Below are positions 26,013 through 37,000 of a DNA stretch of 64,000 nucleotides, in pieces (within the stretch, counting starts at the first letter, position 1; every line of letters begins with the position of its first letter). The notes under the pieces are model-generated. The model did no database searches. It had not been told where the DNA came from and saw nothing but the letters and a program-made list of their open reading frames with translations. Both the position numbers and the translations under genes were made by a program. The stretch comes from DATGPD01 sp041398565 (GTDB lineage: Bacteria > Planctomycetota > UBA1135 > UBA2386), in assembly GCA_041398565.1 (NCBI GenBank), contig JAWKUN010000005.1, forward strand, positions 558,001-622,000. Direction: 5' to 3'.

Positions 26013-26831
26013 CTAGGGAAGCCGCATGATGGTCGCGAGCGTGTCGTCGCTCGGCCACGGCCCCTCGGCACACCCACACGTCAACGGCGATTGCCACAAC
26101 GCGTGTGTCAGTTCCGGAACCGGCAACCCGATCGCCTCGCGCACACGCACGACGGCCAGCACCTCGGCCGGAAACGCGTAGACCACGACGTCCTCGAACT
26201 CCGCCAGGTCGCCCTTGCGCTTGGTCTTGCTGCGCTCCCGGTGGCGGTCGAGCGCGCGGTTCAACGCCGCTTCGAGTGCGCCAACGTCGCGCCAGGATTC
26301 GATCACGGCGGCGTAGTCCCCGAGCAGGTCGGCCCCCACCCGAGGGGCGTCGCCAGCGCGCAGGTCGGCGATCGCCTGCATGAACCGCGGGTATTCGCCC
26401 GCGTGTTGCCAGAAGCGCTCGCTCATGCCGCCGCGGAACAAGTCGAGCCAAGGTCCAGCCTCGGGGTCGGCGAGGGCCAAGCAGACGGCCGTCGTGTGCG
26501 CCGCGGTGAGCGGAGTGAACGGGGACCATCCTGGGTCGGGGATGTTCCGCCAATGCCGACTGCGCAACAGCAAGGCCTCGCTCCTGTATCGGCTGCCCAA
26601 GCGCATCTGTTGCCAGCCGGCCACCTCCCCTCGCAGAACAGCTGCCTGTCCAACGACCAGGTGGTAGGTGCCCATCTGCTCGACGATCGACGACGCCGAG
26701 CCGGCCATACGCGTATTGCAGTGGCGACGCAGAGCGTCGCGGTTCTCGTCCAGGAGAAGCATCTTGTTGGTCGGATCCGCGGCCCACTCCTGCACGAACT
26801 CCCGCATCTTGCGAACCGTCGTCATGGTCAT
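26013..26831 (-). CDS. Unrecognised cytoplasmic protein
   Basis: A 272-residue protein without a signal peptide, mostly helical (REFVQEWAADPTNKMLLLDENRDALRRHCNTRM, ALEAALNRALDRHRERSKTKRKGDLAEFEDVVVYAFPAEVLAVVRVR split by short loops). I do not recognise a family; the composition and layout vaguely recall all-helical immunity-type proteins but no motif supports that. Two ATGs two codons apart (26831, 26825) could start it. The next gene on the minus strand is more than 1 kb away, so it looks monocistronic. Confidence 0.6.
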   Translation of the reverse strand: MTMTTVRKMREFVQEWAADPTNKMLLLDENRDALRRHCNTRMAGSASSIVEQMGTYHLVVGQAAVLRGEVAGWQQMRLGSRYRSEALLLRSRHWRNIPDPGWSPFTPLTAAHTTAVCLALADPEAGPWLDLFRGGMSERFWQHAGEYPRFMQAIADLRAGDAPRVGADLLGDYAAVIESWRDVGALEAALNRALDRHRERSKTKRKGDLAEFEDVVVYAFPAEVLAVVRVREAIGLPVPELTHALWQSPLTCGCAEGPWPSDDTLATIMRLP

Positions 26832-27023
26832 GCTCCGGGATGTTCGTTCGGGGTTGCGGCGCTTCGAGCGATCGCCGACAGACGACCGGCCGAGGCCGGC
26901 CCCCTCGCACCCGTCGGCGAGGGCCAGCCCGAGGCCGACCGAGTTCGTCGCTTTGAGAGTCGCCGAGAATACCGACCTGGGGCGGAGCGCCGGCGACCAT
27001 CTCCACCCCACGCACGCGTGATC

Positions 27024-27052
27024 CTGACGGGCTCTCTCGATCAGGTTAGACT
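27024..27052 (+). promoter_or_regulatory. Candidate promoter for the 27107 lipoprotein gene
   Basis: CTGACG (27024-27029), a 17-bp spacer and TAGACT (27047-27052), about 55 bases before the start codon. A GAGGAG Shine-Dalgarno (27094-27099) follows. Confidence 0.4.
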
Positions 27053-27106
27053 CCGCTGACGGAGCGCTGCTGCGTGACGTCTTTCGCAGAGTCGAGGAGA
27101 TCGAAG

Positions 27107-27688
27107 ATGAACTCGTTCGGAACGACCCTGGGCCGGCATTACCCCGCCTCGGATTCGCACTCTGGTTGCACGAACTCGCCCCCGAAGGTGCCTTCCGGCC
27201 GCAGCACGGCCCGGCTGAGGCGGTCAGCACTGTGCGTCCTGCTTCTCGCGAGTTGCGGCTCGGACAACCTCGACATCCGCAACGACCTGCGCGCGATCCA
27301 GAACGACCTCCACAATCTGCACGCGCGGATCCAGCCGCCGGGCGCTCCGGTGCTGGTCGTGTACCGAGAAGGCAGCCCCAACGTGTCGCTGGTCCAGCTC
27401 AAGGGCAGCCAAGCGGTCGAGCTGTTCGTCCACCGCGGCGGCTGGTGGTTGACCGACTCGACGTGGAAGTGGACGGGAGCCTCGGGAGCGAAGGTCGAGC
27501 TCGTGCCCGACGCCAACGGCAAGACCGACGGCCGCCGCGTCAGGATCAGCGCGCTCGACCCATCCGCCTCGATCGGCTTCGCCGAGAACCTGTTCGTCAC
27601 CGAGCACGACCCACAGGGCCAGGCGGTGAAGATCCCTGGCTCGACCGATCCGCTGCGCGCCGAGATCATGGTGCAGTGGAACCCTTGA
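27107..27688 (+). CDS. Small lipoprotein of unknown function
   Basis: A 193-residue protein. The start at 27107 has GAGGAG seven bases upstream. The N-terminal 45 residues are unusually long before a clear lipobox (CVLLLASCGSD), so the true start may be an internal codon. After the Cys comes a short coiled coil (NDLRAIQNDLHNLHARI) and then a beta-rich domain with VVYREGSPNVSLVQLKG and WWLTDSTWKWTG. I do not recognise the domain. Expected location is an outer or inner membrane, facing the periplasm. Confidence 0.65.
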   Translation: MNSFGTTLGRHYPASDSHSGCTNSPPKVPSGRSTARLRRSALCVLLLASCGSDNLDIRNDLRAIQNDLHNLHARIQPPGAPVLVVYREGSPNVSLVQLKGSQAVELFVHRGGWWLTDSTWKWTGASGAKVELVPDANGKTDGRRVRISALDPSASIGFAENLFVTEHDPQGQAVKIPGSTDPLRAEIMVQWNP

Positions 27689-27809
27689 ACTGACGGCAGC
27701 CTGGCGGCGACCTCCGACAGACAGCGGACCTGCCGGTCGGATCTCGGCCCCACCACCCCGACCCCCGGAATCGCGATCGGCACGATCCCGCGTGCCCGCC
27801 GCGCCGGCC

Positions 27810-28142
27810 TCAGTACGGCGAATCCAGCATCTCCCACACCATCTGCTCGACGTCCGGCTTCACCTTGCCGGTGAGTCGCTCCACCGGTTGGCCGTCCTCG
27901 AGCACGTGCTCGACGATGTCGGGCAGGTCTTCCTTGGTGACACGGCTGTAGAAGACCCGGTCCGGGAAGACGGTGACGTTGATGCCGCACTCGCAGCCAC
28001 CGAAGCACGGATAGCGGCGCAAGCGCACCTTCTCTTCGTGAGGATCGCGGGCATCCAGGACCTCCTTGAGGTTGTCGTGGATGTCCCCCGAGCCGCGCTC
28101 GGTGCAGTCGCCACCTTCACAGACGTAGATCAAACGCGTCAT
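27810..28142 (-). CDS. (2Fe-2S) thioredoxin-fold ferredoxin-like protein next to boxB
   Basis: A 110-residue protein. Cysteines C8 and C13 (VCEGGDC) and C46/C50 (CFGGCECG) form the pattern of thioredoxin-like [2Fe-2S] ferredoxins, as in NuoE-type domains and Shethna-type proteins. The spacing and the strand following it (GINVTVFPDRVFYSRVTKEDLPDIVEHVL) agree. It lies downstream of boxB on the same strand, separated by 192 bases that hold three strong hairpins. Because boxA, the usual reductase for BoxB, is absent from the locus, this protein is a candidate electron carrier to BoxB. That role is inference from position only. Confidence 0.85.
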   Translation of the reverse strand: MTRLIYVCEGGDCTERGSGDIHDNLKEVLDARDPHEEKVRLRRYPCFGGCECGINVTVFPDRVFYSRVTKEDLPDIVEHVLEDGQPVERLTGKVKPDVEQMVWEMLDSPY

Positions 28143-28234
28143 CTTGGTCGATTGCGGGAGGTTGTCGCGGCGCCGCGGCCGCTGCGGCTCGGTATCGCCG
28201 TCGCGATCAGCCGAGCGATCGCGCGCGGTGGGCT

Positions 28235-28269
28235 CAGAGAGTGAGAAACAATCGGCTTCTCACTCTCTG
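28235..28269. repeat. Perfect 13-bp inverted repeat (hairpin 1 of 3)
   Basis: CAGAGAGTGAGAA (28235-28247) pairs perfectly with 28257-28269 around a 9-base loop. It is AT-richer than the surroundings and lies 93 bases upstream of the ferredoxin start. Confidence 0.85.
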
Positions 28270-28270
28270 C

Positions 28271-28290
28271 GTGGCCGCGGATGCGGCCAC
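28271..28290. repeat. Perfect 8-bp inverted repeat (hairpin 2 of 3)
   Basis: GTGGCCGC and GCGGCCAC around a GGAT loop, directly adjoining hairpin 1. Confidence 0.8.
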
Positions 28291-28300
28291 CGGGGGCAAT

Positions 28301-28338
28301 CTGAGAGCCCGTATCATGATTTCTTCTCGGGCTCTCAG
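28301..28338. repeat. Perfect 11-bp inverted repeat at the end of boxB (hairpin 3 of 3)
   Basis: CTGAGAGCCCG (28301-28311) pairs perfectly with 28328-28338, and that arm overlaps the boxB stop codon. In boxB mRNA this is a stable hairpin starting at the last codons. No T-tract follows on either strand. Confidence 0.85.
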
Positions 28339-29749
28339 TGGAACTTGACGTACTCGAAGTCGATCGCCTGGTTGTTGACGCCCATCGCGGGCGGCGCGAT
28401 CCAGTTGGCGAACTTGCCGGGCTCGGTCACCTGCACCATGCACGACTTGACGTAGTCGCGGTCGGCCTGGGTGGGCAGCCAATCGACGCTGTGCTTGGTC
28501 CAGTCCGCCTCGGAGATCAGCTGGCCCTGCGGCGTGAACTTGTAGTTGGCGTAGACGCCCTGGTAGCGATGGAAGCGCTTGTCGGGCAGCTGGAACTGGA
28601 AGTCGGCGCCGATCGCTTGCAGATCGCGGTTCCAGCGGTCGACGATGCGCTTGCAGTCGGCGACGTAGGCGTCGAGCAGCAGCGCGTTCATGGCCCGACG
28701 CAGCGGCACGTCCTGTTTGATCAGGTTGCCCGAGTCGTCCGGCACTTCGATCGAGTAGTTCTGGCCGAGCGCCTTCGGATCCTTGTAGATCCCGTCGCCT
28801 TCGCGGTAGCGACCCTTGAGGCCGGAGCCGAACGATTCGGCGGCGTTGGTCGAGTCCTCACCACCGAACAGGTCCATCGAGGCCGACGCCCAGAAGTTGA
28901 CGTACTTCTGCAGGATGTCGAACGGAATGGCGCCGACCTTGCGCGGGTCCTGGCCCTCCTTGAGGAGCTGCGCCGTGCGGTGGGCGATGCGGCCGATGCC
29001 GTTCTCGCCCGTCTGCATGTGGTAAGCCTCCTCGGTCAGCATGAACTGCGTCGAGCGCGCGAGCGGGTCGAAGCTGCTCTCGGCGAGAGCTGCCAGCTGG
29101 TACTTGCCGTCGCGGTCGGTGAACGTGGTGAACGCGAAGAAGTCGACCCAGGTGTCGATGGGGTTGTTGAACGCCTGCAGGATGCGCGGCTTGTCGGGGT
29201 TGCCGCTGCGCCGCTGCAGCATCTCGTCGGCCTCGTCGCGGCCATCGGCGCCGAAATAGCTGTGCAGCAGGTAGACCATCGCCCAGAGGTGGCGCCCCTC
29301 CTCCACGTTCACCTGGAACAGGCTGCGCAGGTCGTACAGCGACGGGCAGGTGTGCCCGAGCATGCGCTGTTGCTCGACCGACGCCGGCTCGGTGTCGCCT
29401 TGGGTGACGATGAGCCGGCGCAGGCGGTTGCGGAACTCGCCGGGCACTTCGCTCCACACCGGCGCGCCGATGCTGTCGCCGAAGTGGATCTTGCGGTCGG
29501 CGACCGGCTCGGCCAGGAAGATGCCCCAGCGGTAGTCCGGCATCTTCACGTAGTCGAAGTGGGCCCAACCACCCTTGCCGACGCCGACCGCGGTGCGCAG
29601 GTAGATCTGGTCCTTGTTGAAGTCGGTGGGCCCCATCTGCGCCCACCAGTCGAGGAAGTTGGGCTGCCACTTCTCGAGAGCGCGCAGCAGGCGCTTGTCG
29701 TCCTTGAGACCGACGTTGTTGGGGATCTTGGCGTCGAGATCGACCGTGC

Positions 29750-29753
<4 letters not shown>
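28335..29753 (-). CDS. boxB: Benzoyl-CoA 2,3-epoxidase oxygenase subunit BoxB
   Basis: A 472-residue protein of the usual BoxB length, with the family's conserved blocks throughout (VDLDAKIPNNVGL, WQPNFLDWWAQMGP, GWAHFDYVKMPDYRWGIFL, NNPIDTWVDFFAFTTFTDRDGKYQL, GVYANYKF). Candidate di-iron ligands are E122, E152 with H155 (EEGRH), D213, and E242 with H245 (EEAYH). BoxB epoxidises benzoyl-CoA using O2 and electrons normally supplied by BoxA. Its ATG overlaps the boxC stop by four bases (ATGA), indicating translational coupling and fixing the start at 29753 rather than the upstream 29765. Confidence 0.96.
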
Positions 29754-31381
<1,628 letters not shown>

Positions 31382-31429
31382 CGGCGAGCAGGAGCAGGAG
31401 CGACGCATGCCCCCGCGTTCGAGAGCGAG

Positions 31430-31458
31430 CTTGTAAGGGCAGCCGTTGCCCCGTGCAA
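31430..31458 (-). promoter_or_regulatory. Candidate boxC promoter with overlapping TGCA operator
   Basis: On the minus strand TTGCAC (31458-31453), a 17-bp spacer and TACAAG (31435-31430) form a good housekeeping-type promoter. The -35 contains the TGCA tetramer (31454-31457) typical of BoxR/BzdR operators, so binding there would block polymerase. Confidence 0.6.
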
Positions 31459-31475
31459 GCAGGTTACTGCAGGTT
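31454..31475. promoter_or_regulatory. Candidate BoxR operator: TGCA boxes and GCAGGTT direct repeats
   Basis: TGCA occurs at 31454-31457 and 31468-31471. The 7-mer GCAGGTT is repeated with a 10-bp period (31459 and 31469). A third TGCA (31511-31514) overlaps the end of the boxR -10. BzdR/BoxR regulators are known to use TGCA-containing operators; the match here is by eye. Confidence 0.5.
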
Positions 31476-31483
31476 GCTCGACG

Positions 31484-31511
31484 TTGACCCCACGGCTTTC
31501 GGCACTAAACT
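31484..31511 (+). promoter_or_regulatory. Candidate boxR promoter
   Basis: TTGACC (31484-31489), a 16-bp spacer and TAAACT (31506-31511). The GTG start follows eight bases later with no Shine-Dalgarno, so boxR is probably transcribed as a leaderless mRNA. Confidence 0.5.
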
Positions 31512-31519
31512 GCATTCTC

Positions 31520-32284
31520 GTGACCCATCCGCTCCTGACCGCCCTGGCCGACACGGTGCGCAGCCTGCGCCACGCGCACGGATGGACCCGCGCCGCGCTC
31601 AGCGGCAAGACGGGGATCTCGCAACGCTTCCTCGCCGACATCGAGACCGGCAAGGCGAACCCTTCGCTGCTGCGCCTGGTCGAGCTGGCCGACGCGCTGG
31701 GCACCAGTGTCGACGGTCTTCTGTGGCGAGCGGCACGACCGCTGGACAAGAGCCACGTGAAGCGAGTCGTGGCCCTGCTCGGCCTGCGCGGCGCTGGCAA
31801 GAGCACCATCGGCGCCGCGCTCGCCGAGCGGCTGGCGTTGCCGTTGGTCGAACTCGACGCCAAGGTCGAGGAACGCGCCGGCCAGGCGCTGCCGGATCTG
31901 TTCCAGGTGCATGGCGAGGCCCTCTACCGCCGCTTGGAGAGCGAGGCGCTGCGCGACTTGTTGGCGACTCCGGCGGCGTGCGTGCTGGCCACCGGCGGCG
32001 GCCTGGTCACCGCGTCGGACACGTTCGCGTTCCTGCGTCAGCACGCCTTCACGGTGTGGCTGCGCGCGCAGCCCCAAGAGCACTGGACGCGGGTCGTGGC
32101 GCAGGGCGACACCCGCCCGATGGCCGACGACGATCGTGCCTTCCACAACCTGTGCGCCATCCTGGCCGAGCGCGAGCCTCTCTACGGGCAAGCCGACGTG
32201 ATCGTCGACACCACCGGTCGCCCCATCGCGGCGGTCGTCGAGGAGCTGGCCCTCCACTTCGGCTTCCTCGCCGGCAACACCTGA
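31520..32284 (+). CDS. boxR: BoxR/BzdR-family benzoyl-CoA-responsive regulator
   Basis: A 254-residue two-domain regulator. Residues 1-75 are an XRE-type helix-turn-helix (VRSLRHAHGWTRAALSGKTGISQRFLADIETGKANPS in pieces). Residues 88-254 are shikimate-kinase-like, with Walker A GLRGAGKSTIG, a GGGLVT segment, and the LID-type REPLYGQADVIVDT end. This HTH plus shikimate-kinase fusion is the signature of BzdR/BoxR, which bind benzoyl-CoA and repress box/bzd genes until it accumulates. The gene is divergent from boxC, consistent with direct control of the shared 138-bp region. The GTG at 31520 is used because upstream codons belong to the promoter. Confidence 0.93.
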   Translation: MTHPLLTALADTVRSLRHAHGWTRAALSGKTGISQRFLADIETGKANPSLLRLVELADALGTSVDGLLWRAARPLDKSHVKRVVALLGLRGAGKSTIGAALAERLALPLVELDAKVEERAGQALPDLFQVHGEALYRRLESEALRDLLATPAACVLATGGGLVTASDTFAFLRQHAFTVWLRAQPQEHWTRVVAQGDTRPMADDDRAFHNLCAILAEREPLYGQADVIVDTTGRPIAAVVEELALHFGFLAGNT

Positions 32285-32312
32285 GGCCACGCCGGCGCCC
32301 GCCGCCACGTCC

Positions 32313-33893
32313 ATGTCCGCGACCGCCGACCAGGATCCGAACCCCTCGCGCAAGCAGCTCGGGAAGGAGTCGTTTCGCCGCCTGCGCGCGTTGACTTGCG
32401 CCGAGCTGTGGCAGGTGGAAGTGCCGCGCTTCGAGGCTGCGACCGGCACCGAGCGCTTGGCCCGGGTCGGCGTGGTGCGTGCCGTGGGCGCGGTGTTCGC
32501 CCGCACTGGCGACCACGCGCAGACGGCGACGGCGCGCGCCTGGCTGCGGCGACTGCTGAGCGACCCCGAAGAGAAGGTGCGCCGCTACGCCGCGGCGGCG
32601 CTGCCGGGTCTGGGCAGCGACGCGACCGACGAAGCCGCCTTGCTGGCGCGACTCGCCGTGGCCGCGAGCACCAGCGAGCGCAAGGTGCTGGTCGACGCGC
32701 TGGCCAAGATCGGCGGACCGGCGACCCGCGAGCGACTCATCGGTAGCAACCGGCCCGAGGAGCGCGTTGCGGTGCGGAAGGTCGACGCGCGCCTCGCCCG
32801 AGACGATGACCCCGGCTCCATCGACCCGAGCGCCATGGTCGAGGGCGACGACCTGCGCCTCCACCTGCGCGGGCGGCGGGGCTACGAGCGGATCCTCGCC
32901 GAGGAAGTCGAGCAGCGGTTCGGTGGGGGCGGCCAGATGCGGATCGAGGCGATCGAACCCGGGCTCGTCGCCCTGACCCCGCGCCGACCGTTCGCGCTCG
33001 CCGAAATCTACCGCCTGCGCTGCTTCGACACCGTCGGCTTCGCCCTCGGAGCGGTAGCCCCGGACGCCGGGGAGACCGAGGCGCTGGCTCGCCTCCTCAC
33101 CGGACCCCGGGCGCGACAGCTCGTCGCGGCGTTCACCCGCGGCACACCGCGCTACCGCATCGAGTTCGCGGCACGCGGGCACCAGCGCGCCGCGGTGCGC
33201 CGCCTCGCCGACCGCGCCCACGCGATCTGCCCCACCCTGCACAACGACGCGCGACAGGCACGCTGGACCGCCGCCGTCCACGACGCCGCCGGTCGGGTCG
33301 GCCTCGAACTCGTGCCGCACGTCGCGCCCGATCCGCGCTTGGCCTACCGCGTCGGCGACATCCCGGCCGCGTCGCACCCGCGCCTGGCGGCCGGCATGGC
33401 GCGCTTCGCCGGCCACGCGACGGAAGAGGTGGTTTGGGACCCGTTCTGCGGCTCGGGCATGGAGCTTGTCGAGCGCGTCCTGCTGGGCGGTGTGCGCGCT
33501 GTGCACGGCTGCGACGTCGACGCACGCGCGCTCGACGTGGCGCGAGCGAACTTCGCCGCCGCGCGCCGTCACGGCGCGCCGGCCGCTGTGGTCGCCGACT
33601 TCGTCCAGCTCGACTTCCGCGCCTACGCCCGCCGCTACCTGCGGCCCGGGTCCGTCAGCCTGATCCTCACCAATCCGCCGATGGGACGACGGGTGCACAC
33701 ACCCGACGTGCGCCGCCTGATCGACGATCTGCTGACGGTCGCCAGCGAGGTGCTGCGCCCGGGCGGACGACTGGTCCTGCCCAACCCTCTGGCACCCCCG
33801 CGCGCGCCGCGCGGCTTGCGCCTGCGCGCCAGCCAAGTCGTCGACTTCGGCGGCTTCGACTGCCGGCTCGAACTCTACGAGCAAGGTCGGTAA
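32313..33893 (+). CDS. THUMP-type RNA methyltransferase with N-terminal HEAT-like region
   Basis: A 526-residue protein. Residues 1-155 are helical with HEAT-like pairs (DPEEKVRRYAAAALPGLGSDATDEAALLARLA in pieces). A THUMP-like region (about 180-320) precedes a Rossmann methyltransferase (about 330-526), with VVWDPFCGSGMELVERVLLG as the SAM motif, GCDVDARALDVARANF as motif II and LTNPPMGRR as the NPPY-type catalytic motif. Relatives are N2-guanine methyltransferases of tRNA or 23S rRNA (Trm14/RlmL type), so it should modify structural RNA. The HEAT-like extension is unusual for that family. It follows boxR by 28 bases but is probably unrelated in function. Confidence 0.85.
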   Translation: MSATADQDPNPSRKQLGKESFRRLRALTCAELWQVEVPRFEAATGTERLARVGVVRAVGAVFARTGDHAQTATARAWLRRLLSDPEEKVRRYAAAALPGLGSDATDEAALLARLAVAASTSERKVLVDALAKIGGPATRERLIGSNRPEERVAVRKVDARLARDDDPGSIDPSAMVEGDDLRLHLRGRRGYERILAEEVEQRFGGGGQMRIEAIEPGLVALTPRRPFALAEIYRLRCFDTVGFALGAVAPDAGETEALARLLTGPRARQLVAAFTRGTPRYRIEFAARGHQRAAVRRLADRAHAICPTLHNDARQARWTAAVHDAAGRVGLELVPHVAPDPRLAYRVGDIPAASHPRLAAGMARFAGHATEEVVWDPFCGSGMELVERVLLGGVRAVHGCDVDARALDVARANFAAARRHGAPAAVVADFVQLDFRAYARRYLRPGSVSLILTNPPMGRRVHTPDVRRLIDDLLTVASEVLRPGGRLVLPNPLAPPRAPRGLRLRASQVVDFGGFDCRLELYEQGR

Positions 33894-33925
33894 TCGAACC
33901 CGTACGATCGGTGTCAGACTCCACT

Positions 33926-33964
33926 CTGTTGGTTCAGCACGGTAGGTGCTGCAATTCGCAACAG
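33926..33964 (+). other. Two-tier stem-loop before glmS
   Basis: An outer stem CTGTTG/CAACAG encloses an inner stem CAGCAC/GTGCTG with loop GGTAG. It lies 33 bases after the methyltransferase stop and 125 bases before the glmS start. It could end the upstream transcript or form part of a glmS leader. It does not match the glmS ribozyme core as far as I can see. Confidence 0.4.
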
Positions 33965-34088
33965 CGGCGCGGGTCCGGGCGGCACGAGGTCAAGCGAGCA
34001 CCATGCCCGGCTCGAAAAACCACTGGCGGAACGCATAGTGCCGTTGCCGCAAGTCCCGTTCGCGCGACGGGCAGCTCGAAGCCCACCC

Positions 34089-37000
34089 ATGTGCGGAATC
34101 ATCGCCGTCCTCCTTCGCCCCAGCGGCAAGCGTCCCCCAGCGGCCGACGACCTTCGCCGCCTCCTGCGCGGCGCCCTCGACGCCTTGCCGGCCGGCGACC
34201 TGGACCCGGCCCGAGCGGCCGATCTGCGCGCCGGGCTGGCCACGGCCGCCGATCGGATGCGCGACCTCGACACCGCTCTGCTCGGTGAGCGCGGCGTGCT
34301 GGCCTTGCGGCAGGACGGCGGCGAACTGGCAGCCGAGATCGACAGCGCAGCCGAATCGCTGCAGCGACGCCTCGACGCGCTGGAGAACGCGCTCGACGCC
34401 GGCGGTGCCGCCATCGCGACGACCCACCTGGAGGAGCTGAACGCCACGCTGGTGCGACTCAAGGACGCCACGTGGTCGGTGGCGCGAGACCGCCTGCGCA
34501 CCTACCGCGCCGTCGTCGACCTCGCCGGCCCCGAGGGCAGCAGCGCGGCGCTGCGCGGCTACCTCGCCCTGCAGACGGCGCTGTCGGCGCTCGACCGCCT
34601 GGAGGTGCGCGGCCGCGACTCGGCCGGCCTGCACGTGTACGTGTGCGACCACGGGCTCGACCTCGAGAAGCCGGCGCTGCGCAGCGAACTGCTGGCGCGC
34701 GGCGGTGATCCACTGTTCGGCACCGGCTCGGTGCGCGTCACCGCCGAAGGCCACCTGAGCTTCGTGTACAAGGCGGCCGCCGAGATCGGCGAACTCGGCG
34801 ACAACACCCGGACCTTGCGCGACGCCATCCGTGCCGACCCGCTGCTGCGGCGCGCACTGCACGCCGAAGGTGCCCGAGCGACCGTGCTCGGACACACGCG
34901 CTGGGCCAGCGTCGGCATCGTCAGCCAGGCGAACGCCCACCCGCTCAACCAAGAAGAGCTCGGTGGCGACGATGGCCCCTACGTGGTCGCAGCGCTCAAC
35001 GGCGATGTCGACAACTACGCCGACCTCAAGGCGAGCGCCGGGCTCCGCATCGCGCCGGAGATCACTACCGACGCCAAGGTCATCCCGGTGCTGATCGCGC
35101 GTCGCCTGCGCGAGAGCGTGCCGCCGCGCGACGCCTTCCGCACCACGGTGGCGAGCTTCGAGGGCTCGGTGGCAATCGCCGCCGCTCCGGCCCAGGCGCC
35201 CGACACGCTCCTGCTGGCGCTGCGCGGCAGCGGTCAGGCGCTGTACGTCGGCCTGGCCGAGGACACCTTCGTGGTGGCCAGCGAGCCGTACGGCGTGGTC
35301 GAGGACTGCCTGCGCTACGTGCGCATGGACGGCGAAACGCCGGGCAACCCGGCCAACCCCGACGCCAGCCGCGGCCAGATCCTGGTGCTGCGCCGCGACC
35401 TGGCTGGCGAACTCGGCGGCATCGAGCGCAGCGCCTACGACGGCACGCCGCTGCCGCTCGAAGCGCGCGACGAACTGCGCGCCAAGATCACGACCCGCGA
35501 CATCGACCGCGGCAGCTTCCCGCACTTCCTGCTGAAGGAGATCACCGAGTCGCCGCGCTCGCTGCACAAGACGTTGCGCGGGCGCACCGTGGAGTCAGGC
35601 GGCAAGCTGCGCGTGCAACTCGGCGAGGAGTCGCTGCCGCAGGCGGTGCGCGAACGCCTGCGCCGCCGCGAGATCCAGCGCATCTACCTGATCGGCCAGG
35701 GCACGGCCGCGGTCGCCGGCCAGGGCGCGGCTGCCGCATTCGAAGGCTGCTTGCGCCGCAGCAACATCCACGTGCGCGCCCTGCCGGCCACCGAGCTGTC
35801 GGGCTTCGCCATGCGCGAGGACATGCGCGACACGCTGATCGTCGCCATCAGTCAGTCGGGCACCACCACCGACACGAACCGCACCGTCGACCTGGTGCGC
35901 CAGCGCGGAGCAGCGGTGCTCTCGATCGTCAACCGGCGTGGCAGCGACCTGTGCGACAAGTCGGACGGCGTGCTGTTCACCTCGGATGGGCGCGACGTCG
36001 AGATGAGCGTCGCCTCGACCAAGGCCTTCTACGCGCAGATCGCCGCCGGCTTCTTGCTGGCGTTCGCGGTGGCGCGCGAGCTCGGCTTCGCCGACGACGC
36101 CGCGGAGCACGACGTGCTGCACGGCCTGCGCGAGCTGCCGGCGGCGATGCGCCAGGTGCTCGAGCGCGCCCCGCAGATCGCGCAGGTGGCGCGCCGGCAC
36201 ATGACCAAGCGCCGCTACTGGGCGCTGGTCGGCAACGGCGCCAACCGCGTCGCGGCGCAAGAGATCCGCATCAAGCTCAGCGAGCTGTGCTACAAGGCGA
36301 TCCCCTGCGACGCCACCGAGGACAAGAAGCACATCGATCTGTCGTCGGAGCCGTTGGTGCTGGTGTGCGCCGCCGGCCTCACCGGCTCGACCGCCGACGA
36401 CGTGGGCAAGGAAGTGGCGATCTACAAGGCGCACAAGGGCCTGCCCCTGGTGATCGCGACGGACGGCGAGGATCGCTACCGCGCCGCCGCCGACGTGATC
36501 CACGTGCCGCCGGTGCACCCGCGCCTCGCCTTCGTGCTCACCACCGTCGCCGGCCACCTGCTGGGCTACCACGCGGCACTGGCGATCGACGCCACGGCAC
36601 GGCCGCTGCGCCAGGCGCGCGCAGCCATCGAGGGCCTCGTGTCGGGCCTCCTGCCACACGACCACCGTGGCAGCGACCAGCTGCTGGCCGAGTTGGCGCC
36701 GGCGCTGCGACCGCACGCGCAGCGTTTCTTCCAGATGCTGGTCGCCCGCGAGTACGACGGCACGGTCGAGGCCAGCACGGCCACGCGCCTGACGTCGCTA
36801 CTGCGCTTCGCGCTCGGCGACCTGCCGCTCGAAGCCTACGAGTCTGCGCACGGTGCGACGGGCACCCCGGCGGTGGTGATCGAGGAGCTGACGCTGGCGC
36901 TTACCCGTGCCATCGAGGAGCTGACCCGGCCGGTCGACGCCATCAAGCACCAGGCCAAGACGGTGACCGTCGGCATCTCTCGCTCCGACGAGGCACTGTT

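Noticed and set aside
26013..26831. Imm49-like immunity protein
   Set aside because: The all-helical composition suggested it, but no diagnostic motif or toxin gene is nearby.
28235..28290. Rho-independent terminators downstream of boxB
   Set aside because: The hairpins are strong but no run of T follows on either strand, so they are reported as inverted repeats, not terminators.
33926..33964. glmS ribozyme/riboswitch upstream of glmS
   Set aside because: Only a two-tier stem-loop is present. The conserved glmS ribozyme core and the expected cleavage region cannot be recognised.
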